NCBI GenBank assembly: GCA_027486845.1
Contig: JAIXOL010000008.1
Location: 115,665 to 179,664, forward strand
Length of the DNA stretch: 64,000 nucleotides
From: Cytophagaceae bacterium
GTDB taxonomy: Bacteria; Bacteroidota; Bacteroidia; Cytophagales; Spirosomataceae
Reading direction: 5' to 3'
Part shown: in pieces, positions 24,944 to 36,700 of the stretch
How the letters are laid out: every line of letters begins with the position of its first letter
Numbering within the stretch: the first letter of the stretch is position 1
Position numbers and translations under genes: made by a program
Notes under the pieces: model-generated
Seen by the model: the letters and a program-made list of their open reading frames with translations, nothing else
What the model was told of the DNA's origin: nothing
Database searches by the model: none

Positions 24944-27442
24944 TTATGATTTCATCCTCTTCCACCATTTCACTACCTCAAACCAAATCACCGAAATGAA
25001 GCCGATGGCGGTACAAATGCCAAATTGGGCAATATTCATCGGTGCAAAACCAAAGAAATTTGCCAACGGTGGCACGAAAATCAGCAAACCCAGCAAAACC
25101 AAAGTAATGGAGATTATCAATAACACGAGGTTGTTTTTATACATCAAAGTCCTAAAAATTGAATAATAAAACGAGCGATTGACCAAAGTCAAGAAAATAT
25201 TGGCAATAATGAGTGTAGCAAAAACCAACGTACGAGTAAGCGATTCATTATAGCCTTCATGCACACCATATTGATAAACCACCAGCGTTCCTGCCGAAAT
25301 CATTAATCCTTGTATAATACTGATAGTCAACTCTTTCCAACTAAAAAAAGTATTAGTTGCTGGTCTTGGTTGCTGACTCATTGTGTTTTTTTCCATTGGC
25401 TCGTTTTCGTAGATAATCGAGCAAGTTGGCCCCATTATCAACTCCAAAAAGATGATATGAACTGGCGAAAAAATATTTGGAAACAACCAACCTAATGCCA
25501 ATGGAATAAAGACCGTCAAGACAATCGGAATATGAATCGAAATAATATACTGAATGGCTTTTTTAAGATTGGTATAAATCTTTCGACCCATTGCCACGGC
25601 ATCGACCATTTTCGATAAATCATCTTCTACCAAAATCAATGAAGCAGCTTGTTTGGCAATTTCCGTACCTTTTTTGCCCATTGCAATGCCAATATGTGCC
25701 GCTTTGAGAGCAGGGCCATCATTTACGCCATCACCTGTCATGGCTACAATTTCATTTTGTGCTTTTAAAGCATTGATGATACGTAACTTTGCTTCGGGAA
25801 ACATTCGAGTAAATAGATTGGTATCTTTTACTCTTTTCTGCAATTCAGTTTCCGATAATTGCATTAATTCGTCGCCCGTAAGGCTGTGTTCATAACCCTT
25901 AAAACCAATTTGCTTGGCAATGGCCGTAGTTGTGGCTGCGTTATCGCCAGTGATTATTTTTACGTCAATTCCGGCTTTATAAAAACTATTTAAAACCGCT
26001 TGAATATTCTTTTTTGGTGGGTCATAAAAAGCTACTAAACCTTTGAAACCAAACTTAAATTCTTGTTGCGTTGCAGGGTAATTATTTCCATCGAATTGAG
26101 CCTCTCCTACTGCCAAAATCCTGTAACCTTCTTTTGCCAAAGTGTCAATTACTTCGTTGATTTTTTGCTTTTCGGCTTCAGTCAAAACGCTTACATTCAT
26201 AATAGCTTCGGCTGCTCCTTTGGCCGCAATGAAGCGTTTTTCAGCTTTATTCGCAAAAATATGCGTCATCATAGGCGGTTTTCCTCCCAACGGATATTCA
26301 TGAACCAATTCAAAGTTTGGGCGTTCGTCTTGCGAAATTATTTTTGCGTAAGCAGCGTGCAAAGCAATTTCCATCGGGTCGAAAGGAATTGGTTCGCTTG
26401 CCCACATGGCTATTTCTATTAGGTTTTTCTCGGCATCAGTTAAGGTATTTTCTGGCTCAGAAATTTTATCCGAACCCAACACAAAAATCTTTGCCAACGA
26501 CATTTTATTTTCGGTAATCGTACCTGTTTTATCAGTGCAAATGACAGTCGCACTTCCCAACGTTTCTACGGTCTTCATTTGTTTTACGACGATTCCCATT
26601 TTCATTAATCGCCATGCTCCCAATGCCATAAAAGTCGTGAAAGCCACAGGAATTTCTTCAGGCAGAATACTCATCGCAAGCGTAAGGGCTTTGAGTAAAC
26701 TATCCAAAACATTGTGCGATTTGAAGTAATTAATTCCCCACACAACCAAGAAAACAATCGCCCCAACAATCACCATTTTCTTGACAAAACTACCTATTTG
26801 TAACTCCAAAGGCGTTTCTTCTTCTTCAATACTTTCAAGGCTTTTTCCAATTTTTCCCAATTTAGTTTGATTGCCGATGGCCGTAATGGTGGCAATTGCC
26901 AAACCACTGGCCACGCTCGTTCCTCTAAAAATAAGGTTATCATCCTTGCTTGGGTCTTTCTCGACCGAGAGCGATTCGCCAGTAAGAATTGATTCATTGA
27001 CCGAAAAATCATTTGAGCGAATAATAATTCCATCAGCAGAAATCGACGTTCCCTCTTCCACCATCAAACTATCGCCAAGTACTAGCTCTTCGCTCGAAAT
27101 TTCAATAATTTCGCCATCACGAATAACTTTACAAGTTGGTTGTGTAAAGTTCTTAAGTTTTTCGAGGGCATTGCGGCTGCGAGAGTCTTGATAGAGCGAA
27201 ATCGTAGCCACCAAAACAATAGCTGATGCTAAGAAAATACCATCGCCAATATCGCCACTCATGAAATAAATTATCGAAGCAACGAGCAGCAAAATCACCA
27301 TTGGTTCTTTAACGAGACTTTTTACGGCTTCCAGAAAACCATTTTCTTTTTTATAGTCGAGACTATTTCTACCAAATTTTTCTCTGGCTTCTAAAACCTC
27401 TGGTTGAGATAGTCCGATGATGTCGAAAGTATTTGTTGACAT
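24944..27442 (-). CDS. Cation-translocating P-type ATPase
   Basis: This 832-residue ion pump starts best at ATG 27442 (MSTNTFDIIGLSQPEVLEA), where the cation-ATPase N-terminal domain begins. Visible motifs: TGES in ILTGESLSVEK (actuator domain), PEEIP in the fourth helix, the phosphorylation site ICTDKTGTITENKM, and the hinge MTGDGVNDGPALKAAHIG. About ten membrane helices are expected. It belongs to the P2-like group with Ca2+ and H+ pumps; PEEIP in place of the PEGLP of classical calcium pumps leaves the ion uncertain. It appears monocistronic and is followed by the MITE-like element. Confidence 0.92.
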   Translation of the reverse strand: MSTNTFDIIGLSQPEVLEAREKFGRNSLDYKKENGFLEAVKSLVKEPMVILLLVASIIYFMSGDIGDGIFLASAIVLVATISLYQDSRSRNALEKLKNFTQPTCKVIRDGEIIEISSEELVLGDSLMVEEGTSISADGIIIRSNDFSVNESILTGESLSVEKDPSKDDNLIFRGTSVASGLAIATITAIGNQTKLGKIGKSLESIEEEETPLELQIGSFVKKMVIVGAIVFLVVWGINYFKSHNVLDSLLKALTLAMSILPEEIPVAFTTFMALGAWRLMKMGIVVKQMKTVETLGSATVICTDKTGTITENKMSLAKIFVLGSDKISEPENTLTDAEKNLIEIAMWASEPIPFDPMEIALHAAYAKIISQDERPNFELVHEYPLGGKPPMMTHIFANKAEKRFIAAKGAAEAIMNVSVLTEAEKQKINEVIDTLAKEGYRILAVGEAQFDGNNYPATQQEFKFGFKGLVAFYDPPKKNIQAVLNSFYKAGIDVKIITGDNAATTTAIAKQIGFKGYEHSLTGDELMQLSETELQKRVKDTNLFTRMFPEAKLRIINALKAQNEIVAMTGDGVNDGPALKAAHIGIAMGKKGTEIAKQAASLILVEDDLSKMVDAVAMGRKIYTNLKKAIQYIISIHIPIVLTVFIPLALGWLFPNIFSPVHIIFLELIMGPTCSIIYENEPMEKNTMSQQPRPATNTFFSWKELTISIIQGLMISAGTLVVYQYGVHEGYNESLTRTLVFATLIIANIFLTLVNRSFYYSIFRTLMYKNNLVLLIISITLVLLGLLIFVPPLANFFGFAPMNIAQFGICTAIGFISVIWFEVVKWWKRMKS

Positions 27443-27542
27443 GGGGAATTGATTTTGTGGGATAAAATAGACCTGCAATTACCAAAAGTAACTAGTTTTT
27501 AAGGAAAAGCAGTATTTACGCTCTATTAATATTTAAAAGCAA

Positions 27543-27575
27543 AAACCTGCAAGGCCTTTCTTACCTTACAGGTTT
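27543..27575. terminator. Terminator-like hairpin between the ATPase and HNH genes
   Basis: AAACCTG-C-AAGG and CCTT-A-CAGGTTT pair around CCTTTCTTA. It lies just after the stop of the minus-strand HNH gene (27608), so it most likely ends that transcript. Confidence 0.65.
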
Positions 27576-27607
27576 GACTATCAATTATTTATGATTATAT
27601 AAAAAAC

Positions 27608-28117
27608 TTATGCACGTTCTTTTGTTCCCAAAAACGGCAACCAGTTCTCTTCGATAGAGCCTGCGAAATCTCGTAGAAACATAATAAAAGAAGGTTTGTA
27701 AGGTTTTTTGGGGAGAGAGAATCCCATTTCTTCGGGAGTTTGGTCGCCTTTGCGAGAATTGCAACGTCGGCAGGCGGTTACGAGGTTATCCCAGTTGGTT
27801 TTTCCGCCTCTTGATTTTGGTAAAACGTGGTCGAGGGTGAGGTCGTCGTGGCTTCCGCAATAAATGCACTTATTTCCGTCTCGCCTAAACACATTTTGCC
27901 TACTGAGCATCACGCCTTTAAATGGCAAACTGACGTAATGATGAAGCCTTATGACTGAGGGAAGCGGATAACTTTTATCGACGGTGCGAAGCATACCTTT
28001 AGGTGAGTCGGTAACTAATTCGGCTTTGTCGAGGTAAACCAATAAAAAGGCCTTTGGCACAGTACAAATACTTAATGCACTATAATCGGCATTTAAAACT
28101 AACACTTTCCTGCTCAT
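27608..28117 (-). CDS. HNH endonuclease family protein
   Basis: The 169-residue protein has an N-terminal domain typical of a conserved Bacteroidota/cyanobacterial HNH family (VLVLNADYSALSICTVPKAF) and a C-terminal HNH nuclease core (about residues 85-130). The core contains CIYCGSHDDLTLDHVLPKSR, then WDNLVTACRRCNSRKGDQTP, giving the two Cys pairs for structural zinc and the catalytic His. This widespread chromosomal family has no settled role; it is not linked to an intron, phage or restriction gene here. Confidence 0.9.
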   Translation of the reverse strand: MSRKVLVLNADYSALSICTVPKAFLLVYLDKAELVTDSPKGMLRTVDKSYPLPSVIRLHHYVSLPFKGVMLSRQNVFRRDGNKCIYCGSHDDLTLDHVLPKSRGGKTNWDNLVTACRRCNSRKGDQTPEEMGFSLPKKPYKPSFIMFLRDFAGSIEENWLPFLGTKERA

Positions 28118-28256
28118 AAAACATTTAGAAATTAGCGGTTACATATTTGTAAGGCAAGATAATTAAAAGTTTTTAGATTGTTTGCAAATGGTGTTGTAAA
28201 ATATTTGTTAAGTTGCTGAAGGTAAGACTAATATGGGTGAAAATTGGAGTCAAAAG

Positions 28257-28286
28257 AAAAAGCGTGGCACTTTTACCACGCTTTTC
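28257..28286 (-). terminator. Intrinsic terminator after the ParE-like toxin gene
   Basis: AAAAGCGTGG and CCACGCTTTT form a perfect stem around GCACTTTTA-type loop bases. It begins 13 bases past the stop codon of the minus-strand toxin gene; on that strand the right arm is followed by a T-run. Confidence 0.8.
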
Positions 28287-28298
28287 AGTATATTGAAT

Positions 28299-28589
28299 TT
28301 ACACCTTTAATTTATCTGGGTCTTGCCGAGTATCAAAAATAGTATTGATATAAACTTTACTAGTTCTATATGTATAGATAATTTTATAATTTCCCTCCAC
28401 CAAAAAACGATATTCTTGTTTTGTTTGCGTTGGTTGTACTTTACCTGAAAGCGGAAAATCTTCTAATTGCCTTACACGAGCAATTATTTTATCAATAGTT
28501 TTCTGTGCGTTTTCAAAACCTAAAAAATCTTCTATCAGAAGTAAATCATCAAAAGCTTCATTCGTCCAAATTATACTGTAATTAGGCAT
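28299..28589 (-). CDS. RelE/ParE-family toxin
   Basis: The 96-residue protein is a standard ParE/RelE-fold toxin: YSIIWTNEAFDDLLLIEDFL, the helical IDKIIARVRQLEDFPLSGK, and the strand region EYRFLVEGNYKIIYTYRTSK ending with IFDTRQDPDKL. It starts one base into the antitoxin stop (TAATG), so the two are translationally coupled. RelE members cut mRNA and ParE members inhibit gyrase; the sequence looks more ParE-like, but the target is not proven. Confidence 0.88.
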   Translation of the reverse strand: MPNYSIIWTNEAFDDLLLIEDFLGFENAQKTIDKIIARVRQLEDFPLSGKVQPTQTKQEYRFLVEGNYKIIYTYRTSKVYINTIFDTRQDPDKLKV

Positions 28590-28840
28590 TATTGAAATCT
28601 ATTTTTGAAGAAATTTTCAACCTCACTTTGGCTATAAATTTCTCCATTTTCAATATTTTTTTCCGAACGGTTTAACTTGGCTTCCAACTCATCTTGAGTT
28701 ATTGGCTTAAATTTAACCTTTAGCCTTTTTGATTTCTCTTTATGCAATAAATCGCTTAACTTATCAATGATTTGTTCATCGTTAAGTCTAAGATATTCTT
28801 GCATAAAAAGCATTTTTCGAGATTGAATGTCAGCTCCCAT
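28589..28840 (-). CDS. Antitoxin partner of the ParE-like toxin
   Basis: This 83-residue, charged, mostly helical protein directly precedes the toxin gene with a one-base overlap. That is the usual order for ParDE/RelBE. Its N-terminal part (MLFMQEYLRLNDEQIIDKLS) and acidic C-terminus (SQSEVENFFKNRF) fit an addiction-module antitoxin, but no DNA-binding fold is recognisable by eye. The role is inferred mainly from context. Confidence 0.75.
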   Translation of the reverse strand: MGADIQSRKMLFMQEYLRLNDEQIIDKLSDLLHKEKSKRLKVKFKPITQDELEAKLNRSEKNIENGEIYSQSEVENFFKNRFQ

Positions 28841-28908
28841 TTTTAAATGTTTATTTTTCCAAATTTAGAATATCTTAAAGAGGTTTCAAAAACAAACAAT
28901 TTGTTTTT

Positions 28909-30621
28909 TTACTTCACCCAAGCCTCCACTTCTTCTTTACTCGGCATTTTTTCGTCGATTTTGAGTTTCTTTCTCATTCCACCCAAATCATTAAAGATTT
29001 TGTTGGCATTGGCTTCTTTGAGTTGTGAAACCATCACGAAGCCCATTTTTTGTAAGGCTGGCACCCAAACGGCTGGAATACCAATTGCTTCATAATCAGC
29101 TTCATGCGAGAGTTCTTGTTTCTTTTCTGGTCGCATTTGGGGGAAGAAAAGTACTTCTTGAATACTCACATTATCAGTCAACATCATCGTGAGGCGGTCG
29201 ATACCGATGCCGATTCCTGCCGTTGGTGGCATTCCATATTCGAGCGAGCGAATAAAATCTTCGTCCATTGCCATTGCTTCGTCGTCGCCACGCTCTGCCA
29301 GTCTTGCTTGTTCTTCAAAACGCTCACGTTGGTCGATTGGGTCATTTAGCTCCGAATAAGCATTGGCAACCTCTTTTCCATTCACAAACAACTCAAAACG
29401 CTCAACCAAACCTGGTTTCGAGCGGTGTTTTTTCGTCAATGGCGACATTTCGACTGGATAATCAATGATAAACGTCGGCTGAATAAGATTTGCTTCTACT
29501 TTTTCGCCAAAAATCTCGTCAATCAATTTGGCTTTGCCCATAGTATCATCAATTTCCATTCCCCACTGGCGGCAGTAGGCACGGGTTTCTTCTTCGCTTA
29601 GTTCACCCAAGTTTACGCCTGTATATTTTTCGATAGCTTCCAAAATACTCAAACGAGCAAATGGGCCAGCAAAATTCAATTCGTTTTCACCCAATTTGAA
29701 AGTCGTTGAGCCATGAACGGCCATCGCTACTTTCTCAAAAATCTCTTCCGTAATTCCCATCATCCATTCGTAGTCTTTGTAGGCCACGTAGAATTCGAGC
29801 GAAGTAAATTCTGGGTTGTGCGTACGGTCCATCCCTTCGTTACGGAACATTTTCCCGAACTCATAAACACCTTCAAAACCACCCACAATAAGGCGTTTGA
29901 GGTAAAGTTCGTTGGCAATACGCATATATAAAGGCATATCGAGCGTGTTATGGTGCGTAGCAAATGGACGTGCCGCTGCTCCACCGTGAATAGGCTGCAA
30001 AATTGGCGTTTCTACTTCCAACCAACCTTTATCGTCAAACATTCTTCGCATCGTGCTGATGATTTTTGCACGCTTAATAAAAACCTCTTTTACATGCGGA
30101 TTTACTATTAAATCTACATAACGTTGGCGGTAGCGTTGCTCTGGATCAGAGAAGGCATCGTAGATTTTACCATCAACTTCTTTTACGATTGGTAACGGAC
30201 GAAGCGATTTATTAAGAATCTTAAATTCGGTTACATGAATCGACGTTTCGCCAGTTTGAGTGGTAAAAACATAACCTTTTACGCCAATAATATCGCCAAT
30301 ATCAAGGAGTTTCTTGAAAACTGTGTTGTATAAAGTTTTGTCTTCATCTGGACAAAGGTCGTCACGACGGAAGTATAATTGGATACGGCCAGTTGAATCT
30401 TGCAACTCAGCGAAAGACGCACTTCCCATGATACGAAACGACATCAAACGACCTGCAATTGATACGTTTTTATAGTTTAACTTATCGTTTACGTAGTTTT
30501 TCTCAATATCAGCGGCCGTTACGTTTACTTCAAATAAATCGGCAGGATATGGGTCAATGCCCATTGCCATTAGGTTTTGTCTTTTCTGACGGCGTAGTAA
30601 TTCTTGTTCGCTAAGTGCCAT
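28909..30621 (-). CDS. lysS: Lysyl-tRNA synthetase, class II
   Basis: LysS charges tRNA-Lys. The 570-residue protein has the N-terminal OB-fold anticodon-binding domain ([20 protein letters not shown]) and the class II catalytic core: motif 1 region [20 protein letters not shown], motif 2 [20 protein letters not shown], and motif 3 [19 protein letters not shown]. The C-terminal extension beyond about residue 500 ([20 protein letters not shown]) is a helix-hairpin-like tail found in Bacteroidota LysS. It is transcribed alone. Confidence 0.96.
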   Translation of the reverse strand: MALSEQELLRRQKRQNLMAMGIDPYPADLFEVNVTAADIEKNYVNDKLNYKNVSIAGRLMSFRIMGSASFAELQDSTGRIQLYFRRDDLCPDEDKTLYNTVFKKLLDIGDIIGVKGYVFTTQTGETSIHVTEFKILNKSLRPLPIVKEVDGKIYDAFSDPEQRYRQRYVDLIVNPHVKEVFIKRAKIISTMRRMFDDKGWLEVETPILQPIHGGAAARPFATHHNTLDMPLYMRIANELYLKRLIVGGFEGVYEFGKMFRNEGMDRTHNPEFTSLEFYVAYKDYEWMMGITEEIFEKVAMAVHGSTTFKLGENELNFAGPFARLSILEAIEKYTGVNLGELSEEETRAYCRQWGMEIDDTMGKAKLIDEIFGEKVEANLIQPTFIIDYPVEMSPLTKKHRSKPGLVERFELFVNGKEVANAYSELNDPIDQRERFEEQARLAERGDDEAMAMDEDFIRSLEYGMPPTAGIGIGIDRLTMMLTDNVSIQEVLFFPQMRPEKKQELSHEADYEAIGIPAVWVPALQKMGFVMVSQLKEANANKIFNDLGGMRKKLKIDEKMPSKEEVEAWVK

Positions 30622-30790
30622 TTATATAAATGTATAATGATTAATGGTTAATACTTAATGAAAATTTTCAGGAAGCATTAAAACTCTATTTATTTGCAAA
30701 ATTAAGCAATCAATATGAAGAATGACGCATGATTTGCAAGCTATTTATTCAAAGAAAGCCTTCAAGTTAACATCGACATCTTACTTTTGT

Positions 30791-33700
30791 TTAATTTTCA
30801 GGGAATCGAATTTCTATTAAGGTTCCAACTTCATCATTCGGACTATCGGGTTTTTCGATACAGTCTTTGATTGAAAACACAATATTGGCATCGTTGATTT
30901 TGTTATAAGTCATAAGGCGTTCGGTTGTGATTTTTAGACCTTGCGATTTATATCCCTTGCTTGATTTTGCCTGTATTTTTTTTGCATTATTTCTACCTAC
31001 GCCATCGTCTTCAATTTTACAAATTAGATATCCAACTTCTTTGTAGAATTTAATACTCAAAAGCCCTTTTTGATGTTTATACCGAAGCCCATGATTAATA
31101 GCATTTTCAATAAACGGTTGCAGAATCATAGTTGGAATTTCGACATATTTATTTATCATCGAATCGACAATTATTTCAAATTCAAACTTACTTTCAAACC
31201 TAATTTTTTCTAACTCAATATAAAGTGTCAATAGTTTTATTTCTTCGGCCAATGATATAAATTTACTCCGTGATGAATCAAGAAATAAACGAATGAGTCG
31301 AGAGAACTTCGATAAATATAAGTTTGCCTTGAGCGTATCTTGATTCATCACGTAGCTTTGAATCGAGTTGAGTGCATTGAAAACAAAATGCGGGTTCATC
31401 TGCATCTGTAAGGCTCTAAGCTCCAGTTCGGCTTTTGCTCGATTTGCTTCTTCGGCCACTTCTTGAGCAGCTCTGAGGGCTTCTTCAGCGATTTTCTTTT
31501 CTGTTATATCGGTCATAATGCCCATAATCATATATGGCTCATCGTTTTCATTTCTAACCACTTTAGCGGCGTTTTCGAGCCATTTGAAATTTCCATGTGT
31601 ATCGACAATACGATAAACTCCGTAAGCCACGCCTAAAAACAAAATGTCTTCTTCCATTTTCTGGGCAATAGGTTTATCTTCTTCAATGATAGCCTCTTTC
31701 CATAAATTAAAGTCTGATTTCCATTGCCTTGAGGTTTTACCATAGACTTTTTCAAATGACTTACTAACCAACAGTAATTTATTATCTGGTACACTGATAG
31801 CCCACACAACTTCGTCTAAAGCATTGAGAATACTACTTAGTTTGCGTTCACTTTCTCGGAGGCGTTCTTCGGATTTTTTACGCTCCGTTATGTCTCTGAC
31901 GATACAAATAAATCTAAATACCTTACCTTCTTGATAAATAATAGTAACAGTATCTTCTCGCCAAACATAATAACCATTTTTATGAAGGAAACGGTATTCA
32001 TGTGTGAAAGTTGTACCTTGAGTATTCACGGTATTACTGATTATTCTTGCAAAACCGGGTATATCATCAGGATGTAATAAAGACAAAAGGTCACCTTTAC
32101 TTTGCTCAACACTTTCCTTGAAGCTATATCCAAACATTTTTTGGAAAGAAGGTGATGTATAAACAATAAGCGTATTTTCTATTACAAATATTCCATCAGA
32201 AGTATTTTCGGCAATAAAACGAAAACGCTCTTCGCTTTCTTTTAATAAGTTTTCTGCCTTTTTACGCTCCGAAATGTCAATAACTACCTCTATTTGTTGA
32301 ATAAAATTTCCTTCGTTGTTTTTAATACCTGTGTTGATAATTTCAATCCATTTTTTTGTCTTTTTAAAGGTTTGTATCTCCAACTCGATGCTAAAATTAC
32401 AGCCATTGATGATATCAATCTGCTTCCTGGTTTTTTTATCTTTAAAATTGAATAAATCTCTTGGCCGATTTCCAATGAGGTTGTGTATTTCTATTTCCAT
32501 CATATCAAGAAAGCTCTGATTTGCCCACAAAACTCGCCCTTGAGTATCAGCGATTAAAACACCATTTGTGATTTTTTCAGCAACTAAAGAGAGTTGTTTA
32601 ACTTCACCTTGAATGACTTTTCGCTCTGTAATATCCGAACAAATGACTGAAATCCTGACCAACTCACCAACGTCATTTCGGATTCCGAATGATTTCTGAA
32701 AAATCCATCTTTCAGCACCTTCTGCCGTAATGATTCGATATTCAACTTCTGACGAATTATTGGTTTTGATTTGTTCTTCAATAATATCGTTGATATTTTG
32801 ATCTTCTTCAAAAAGGTAATCTCTTACGAATGAATTTTTCTCATAGAAATACGACTGGTCTGGACCTAAAACTTTTTTACATGAAGGACTCACATATATA
32901 TATCGACTATTGGTCACATCAAAGAGCAAAAAAACATCTTCGAGTGTTTCGTTGAGTTGTCGGAAATTACTTTCACTTTCGCTGATGATTATTTCATTAA
33001 TAATACGTTCGATGGCGTTAGCAATATTAGTTGTCAACGAGAGTAGAATATTGATTTTATCTTCTGACCAAATCTGTTCGTTCGTACAATCATCAAAACC
33101 GATAAAGCCATAAAACTTATCTTTGATGAAAATTGGTAGAAGCAATACCGATAGTAATTCTTGTTTTTTCCAGCGTTCTATTATTTTGGAATCAGATACT
33201 TCACTTAAAATCTTCCGATAAATTTTGTTTTGAAGCAATGTTTCAGCATTGACATAAACATCATCCAAAGATATATTTTGGGTGTCGGGGTTATACAACT
33301 GCGAACTAATACCCTCACGTACCCATTCTACTTTTTGGCTAACCAAATTGGTTTTTAAATCATTTTTAAAATAATGTACTCTATCTGTTCCGATAGATTC
33401 ACCTATGAGTTTGAAGGTTTCCGATAGGGTTTCTTCTATATTTTTGCTTACTAAGAGTTTTTCGGTTGTTTTGGCAATAGCAGCCAACATCTCGCTTTTA
33501 TAGACTAATTCCCGCTGATTTTCTATCAATTGTGCTTCGGCTTTTTTTCTTTCGGAAATATCAATCTGAATCGTAGCAAATGCAATTGCTTTTTTAGAAA
33601 GAGGGTCTTTTACAATAAATGTTGTGGCATCTGTATATTTGATTTCTTTGGTTTTAGAATTAACTAAATCATGCTCTCCTTGCCACATTCCATTTTCCAA

Positions 33701-36700
33701 AACCTGTGGAATAATTGTGGTATCAAGCAAAAGCTTACCTGCTTCCGAATGACAATCTTTGGCAATTAACCCTTCATAATTATCGTCAAGACCTGAAATT
33801 TCTTTGGCTTTTTTGTTCAGGAATATCAAATTTCCTCGCATATCCGACATTCCGATATATGCCCCCGAATATTTGACCAAATTTACAAACTTCTCTTGTT
33901 CTACCTGAATCGCCAATAACTGGGTTTGAGTATTTTTTAGTTCTTCGAAACTCTGCACAAGAGCAATTTCGGCATGCTTTCTCTCTGTAATATTAGAAAT
34001 GATTCCATCTAATAAAAACCGTTTTTCTACCTCATCAAAATACCATCGACTTTTTTCGTTCACCCAAACGATTTCGTTATTTTTATTAATTATTCGGTAC
34101 TCGATTGCATATTCTCGATTAGTTTCGTTAGGGTTTACGTTTAGAAAACCTCTATCTTCTAAATGAATAATTTCGGCAAAACTTCGTTTGTTATTTAAGA
34201 TAAAATCTTCGGCTGGGTAGCCAGTTAGTTGTTCTACTGCATCGCTGATAAAAACCATTGTCCAGTTTGCATCATTCAAACATCTAAAAGTAACACTTGA
34301 AATGTTAGAGATAAGAGTTCGGTATTGTAATTCTTTATCTTTGATTATCTGTACGAGTTTTACTTGATCGTCAATATCTTGAAATGTTCCATAAAGTCTT
34401 TTGCATCTACCATTATTATATTCTGCCTGCCCTAAAGCCCTCACCCATCTTTCGTTGCCTTTCATAGTGACGACTTGCACTTCTATATCAAACGGAATAC
34501 CTTTTTTGAAACACTTCGTAAATACTTCTAATGCTTTATCACGGCTTTCACCTTCTTTAAAAAATTCTAAGGCGGTTACCAATTCTAATGAAAATGAAGT
34601 TGGGGCTTCGAGTGTCGCCTTGTTAATATCCGAAAAAAAGACAGTCTGATTTTGCACATCAATCTCCCAGCCGCCCACTTTTGCCACAAAACTGGTTTGT
34701 TCTAATAACTCTTTGGTGTATTTAAGTTCTTTTTCAGCTTTTAGACGTTTATCAGCTTCGATTCTCAGCGAAATAATATCGGCTATCGAACGAGCGAATG
34801 TTATATCTTCTTCTAACCAATTTTTAATTATCCCTGTTTGTTCCCAGCAAATTACGCCGACTAATTCACCGCCAATATAAATTGGTAAGTCAAGCATCGA
34901 AACAATCTTTTCAGGGAAAAGATAGATTTCGGCCATCTCTTTGGTGTACTTATGGTTACATGCATCATCGGCAACAATTGCTATTTCATTTTTGAGACTT
35001 TCAAAATATATAGGAAAATCTTTCTCGTAAATTTCGGCACCAAATGAGTGTGTTTGTTCGGCTTTTATATATAAATCAATACACACAATCTTATTTTTCT
35101 CAAAAATCCAGAAACTTGCTCGACTAACATCAATCCCTTCGATTGCGGCCTCAGTAATTGTATGTAATCCGTCTTCCCAGAAATCACCTTCATCAAGATG
35201 TGTTTTAGAAAGTCGAATAAGAATATTATGCTGCAATAATACTCGTTCTTGCCGATGTTGATTCTCTAATTCTTGGCTTTTACGCTCGCTAATATCTCTG
35301 GCCGTGATAAGTTTCGTAACAAGATACCCCGCTGAGTCGTAAATGAGTGTTACAGAGTCTTCACGCCAAATGTAAGAACCATTTTTGTGTAAAAAGCGTA
35401 TAAAATAAGTCAATTTAGAAGTTTGACTTTTAATGGCATTACGATATAGATTCCTAAGAAATTCGTGGTCATCGGGATGAAAAAACTCATAAATGTTACG
35501 TTGCGAAATAGCGATAGATTCTTCGGTTGTATAGCCAAACAGGCGTTCGTGAGCCGATGACAAATACGAAACTTTACCATATTCAAAGACAATCACGACA
35601 TCTGAGATATTCTCGCTGATGTACCTAAACTTCTCTTCGCTCTGTTTGAGGGCAGTTTTCGATTTAACTTGCTCATCAATATCTTGAACTATACCATAAA
35701 TTCTAAGACAAACCCCATCCACAAATTCGGCTGCACCTTTAACTCTTACCCAATGTTTTTTTCTTTTAGTCGTAATAATAGCCAATTCAAGGTCATACGA
35801 AACACCTTCGTTTATGCATTTATTAATCGCATTTAAAAGTACCTCTCGCGATTCTTCTTCATCAAAATAATTAATTACTTGATTAAAATCAGCATCGCTT
35901 TTATCAACGATTTCAAAAATTTCATTGGTTATTTTTGAAGAATATAACTTTTGCTCTAGCAGATTATATTCCCAGCCACCTACTCTCGCTACACGGTTGG
36001 TTTGTTCGAGTACCTCTTTTGTTCGTTTAAGCTCAAGTTCGGCTTTTTTATCATCAGTAATATTACGAGCAATACAGATAATTTCAGTCAAATTTCCAGT
36101 GTCATCAGCAAGTGGTGAAATAACCATACTAAACCACCGCTGACCAACTTCTAATTGTAAGCTATACTCTACATTTGATTTTTTGTAGTTAGCAATGGTT
36201 TTTTCAATCCCTACTTTCATTGCTTTAAGAGCATCATCAGGAAAACCAATTTCGTTGATACTTTTCCCCAAAAATGACGAGGGCTGAATAAATAAATCTT
36301 CATTATTGTCATTTTGATAATACTCCGTAAAAACATACTCTAAGTTTAGCACAAAAACTAAATCTCCGATGTTTGATAGCAAACTATTTAGTCTGTTATT
36401 AGTAGTTGTGAGTTGCGTTTCAGTCCTTTTGATTTCTGTTACATCACGCCCCACTTTCAATACCAAATCATTGTTAAAAACCTCTTCGTGCCAATCAAGA
36501 AACTTATAAGTACCGTCTTTGACCTTGACTTTCTTGGCATGACTTTCATCATTTTGCTCAAAACCTAAGGTTTTGATTATATCGTTTTCCCAGCTTTTTC
36601 CAATCCACTCATTATCATTATATCCTAAAATTTGTTCAAGATTTTTGCTAACAAAGGTTACAATTCCTTCCGTATTTATACCTATGATTATTAAATTACC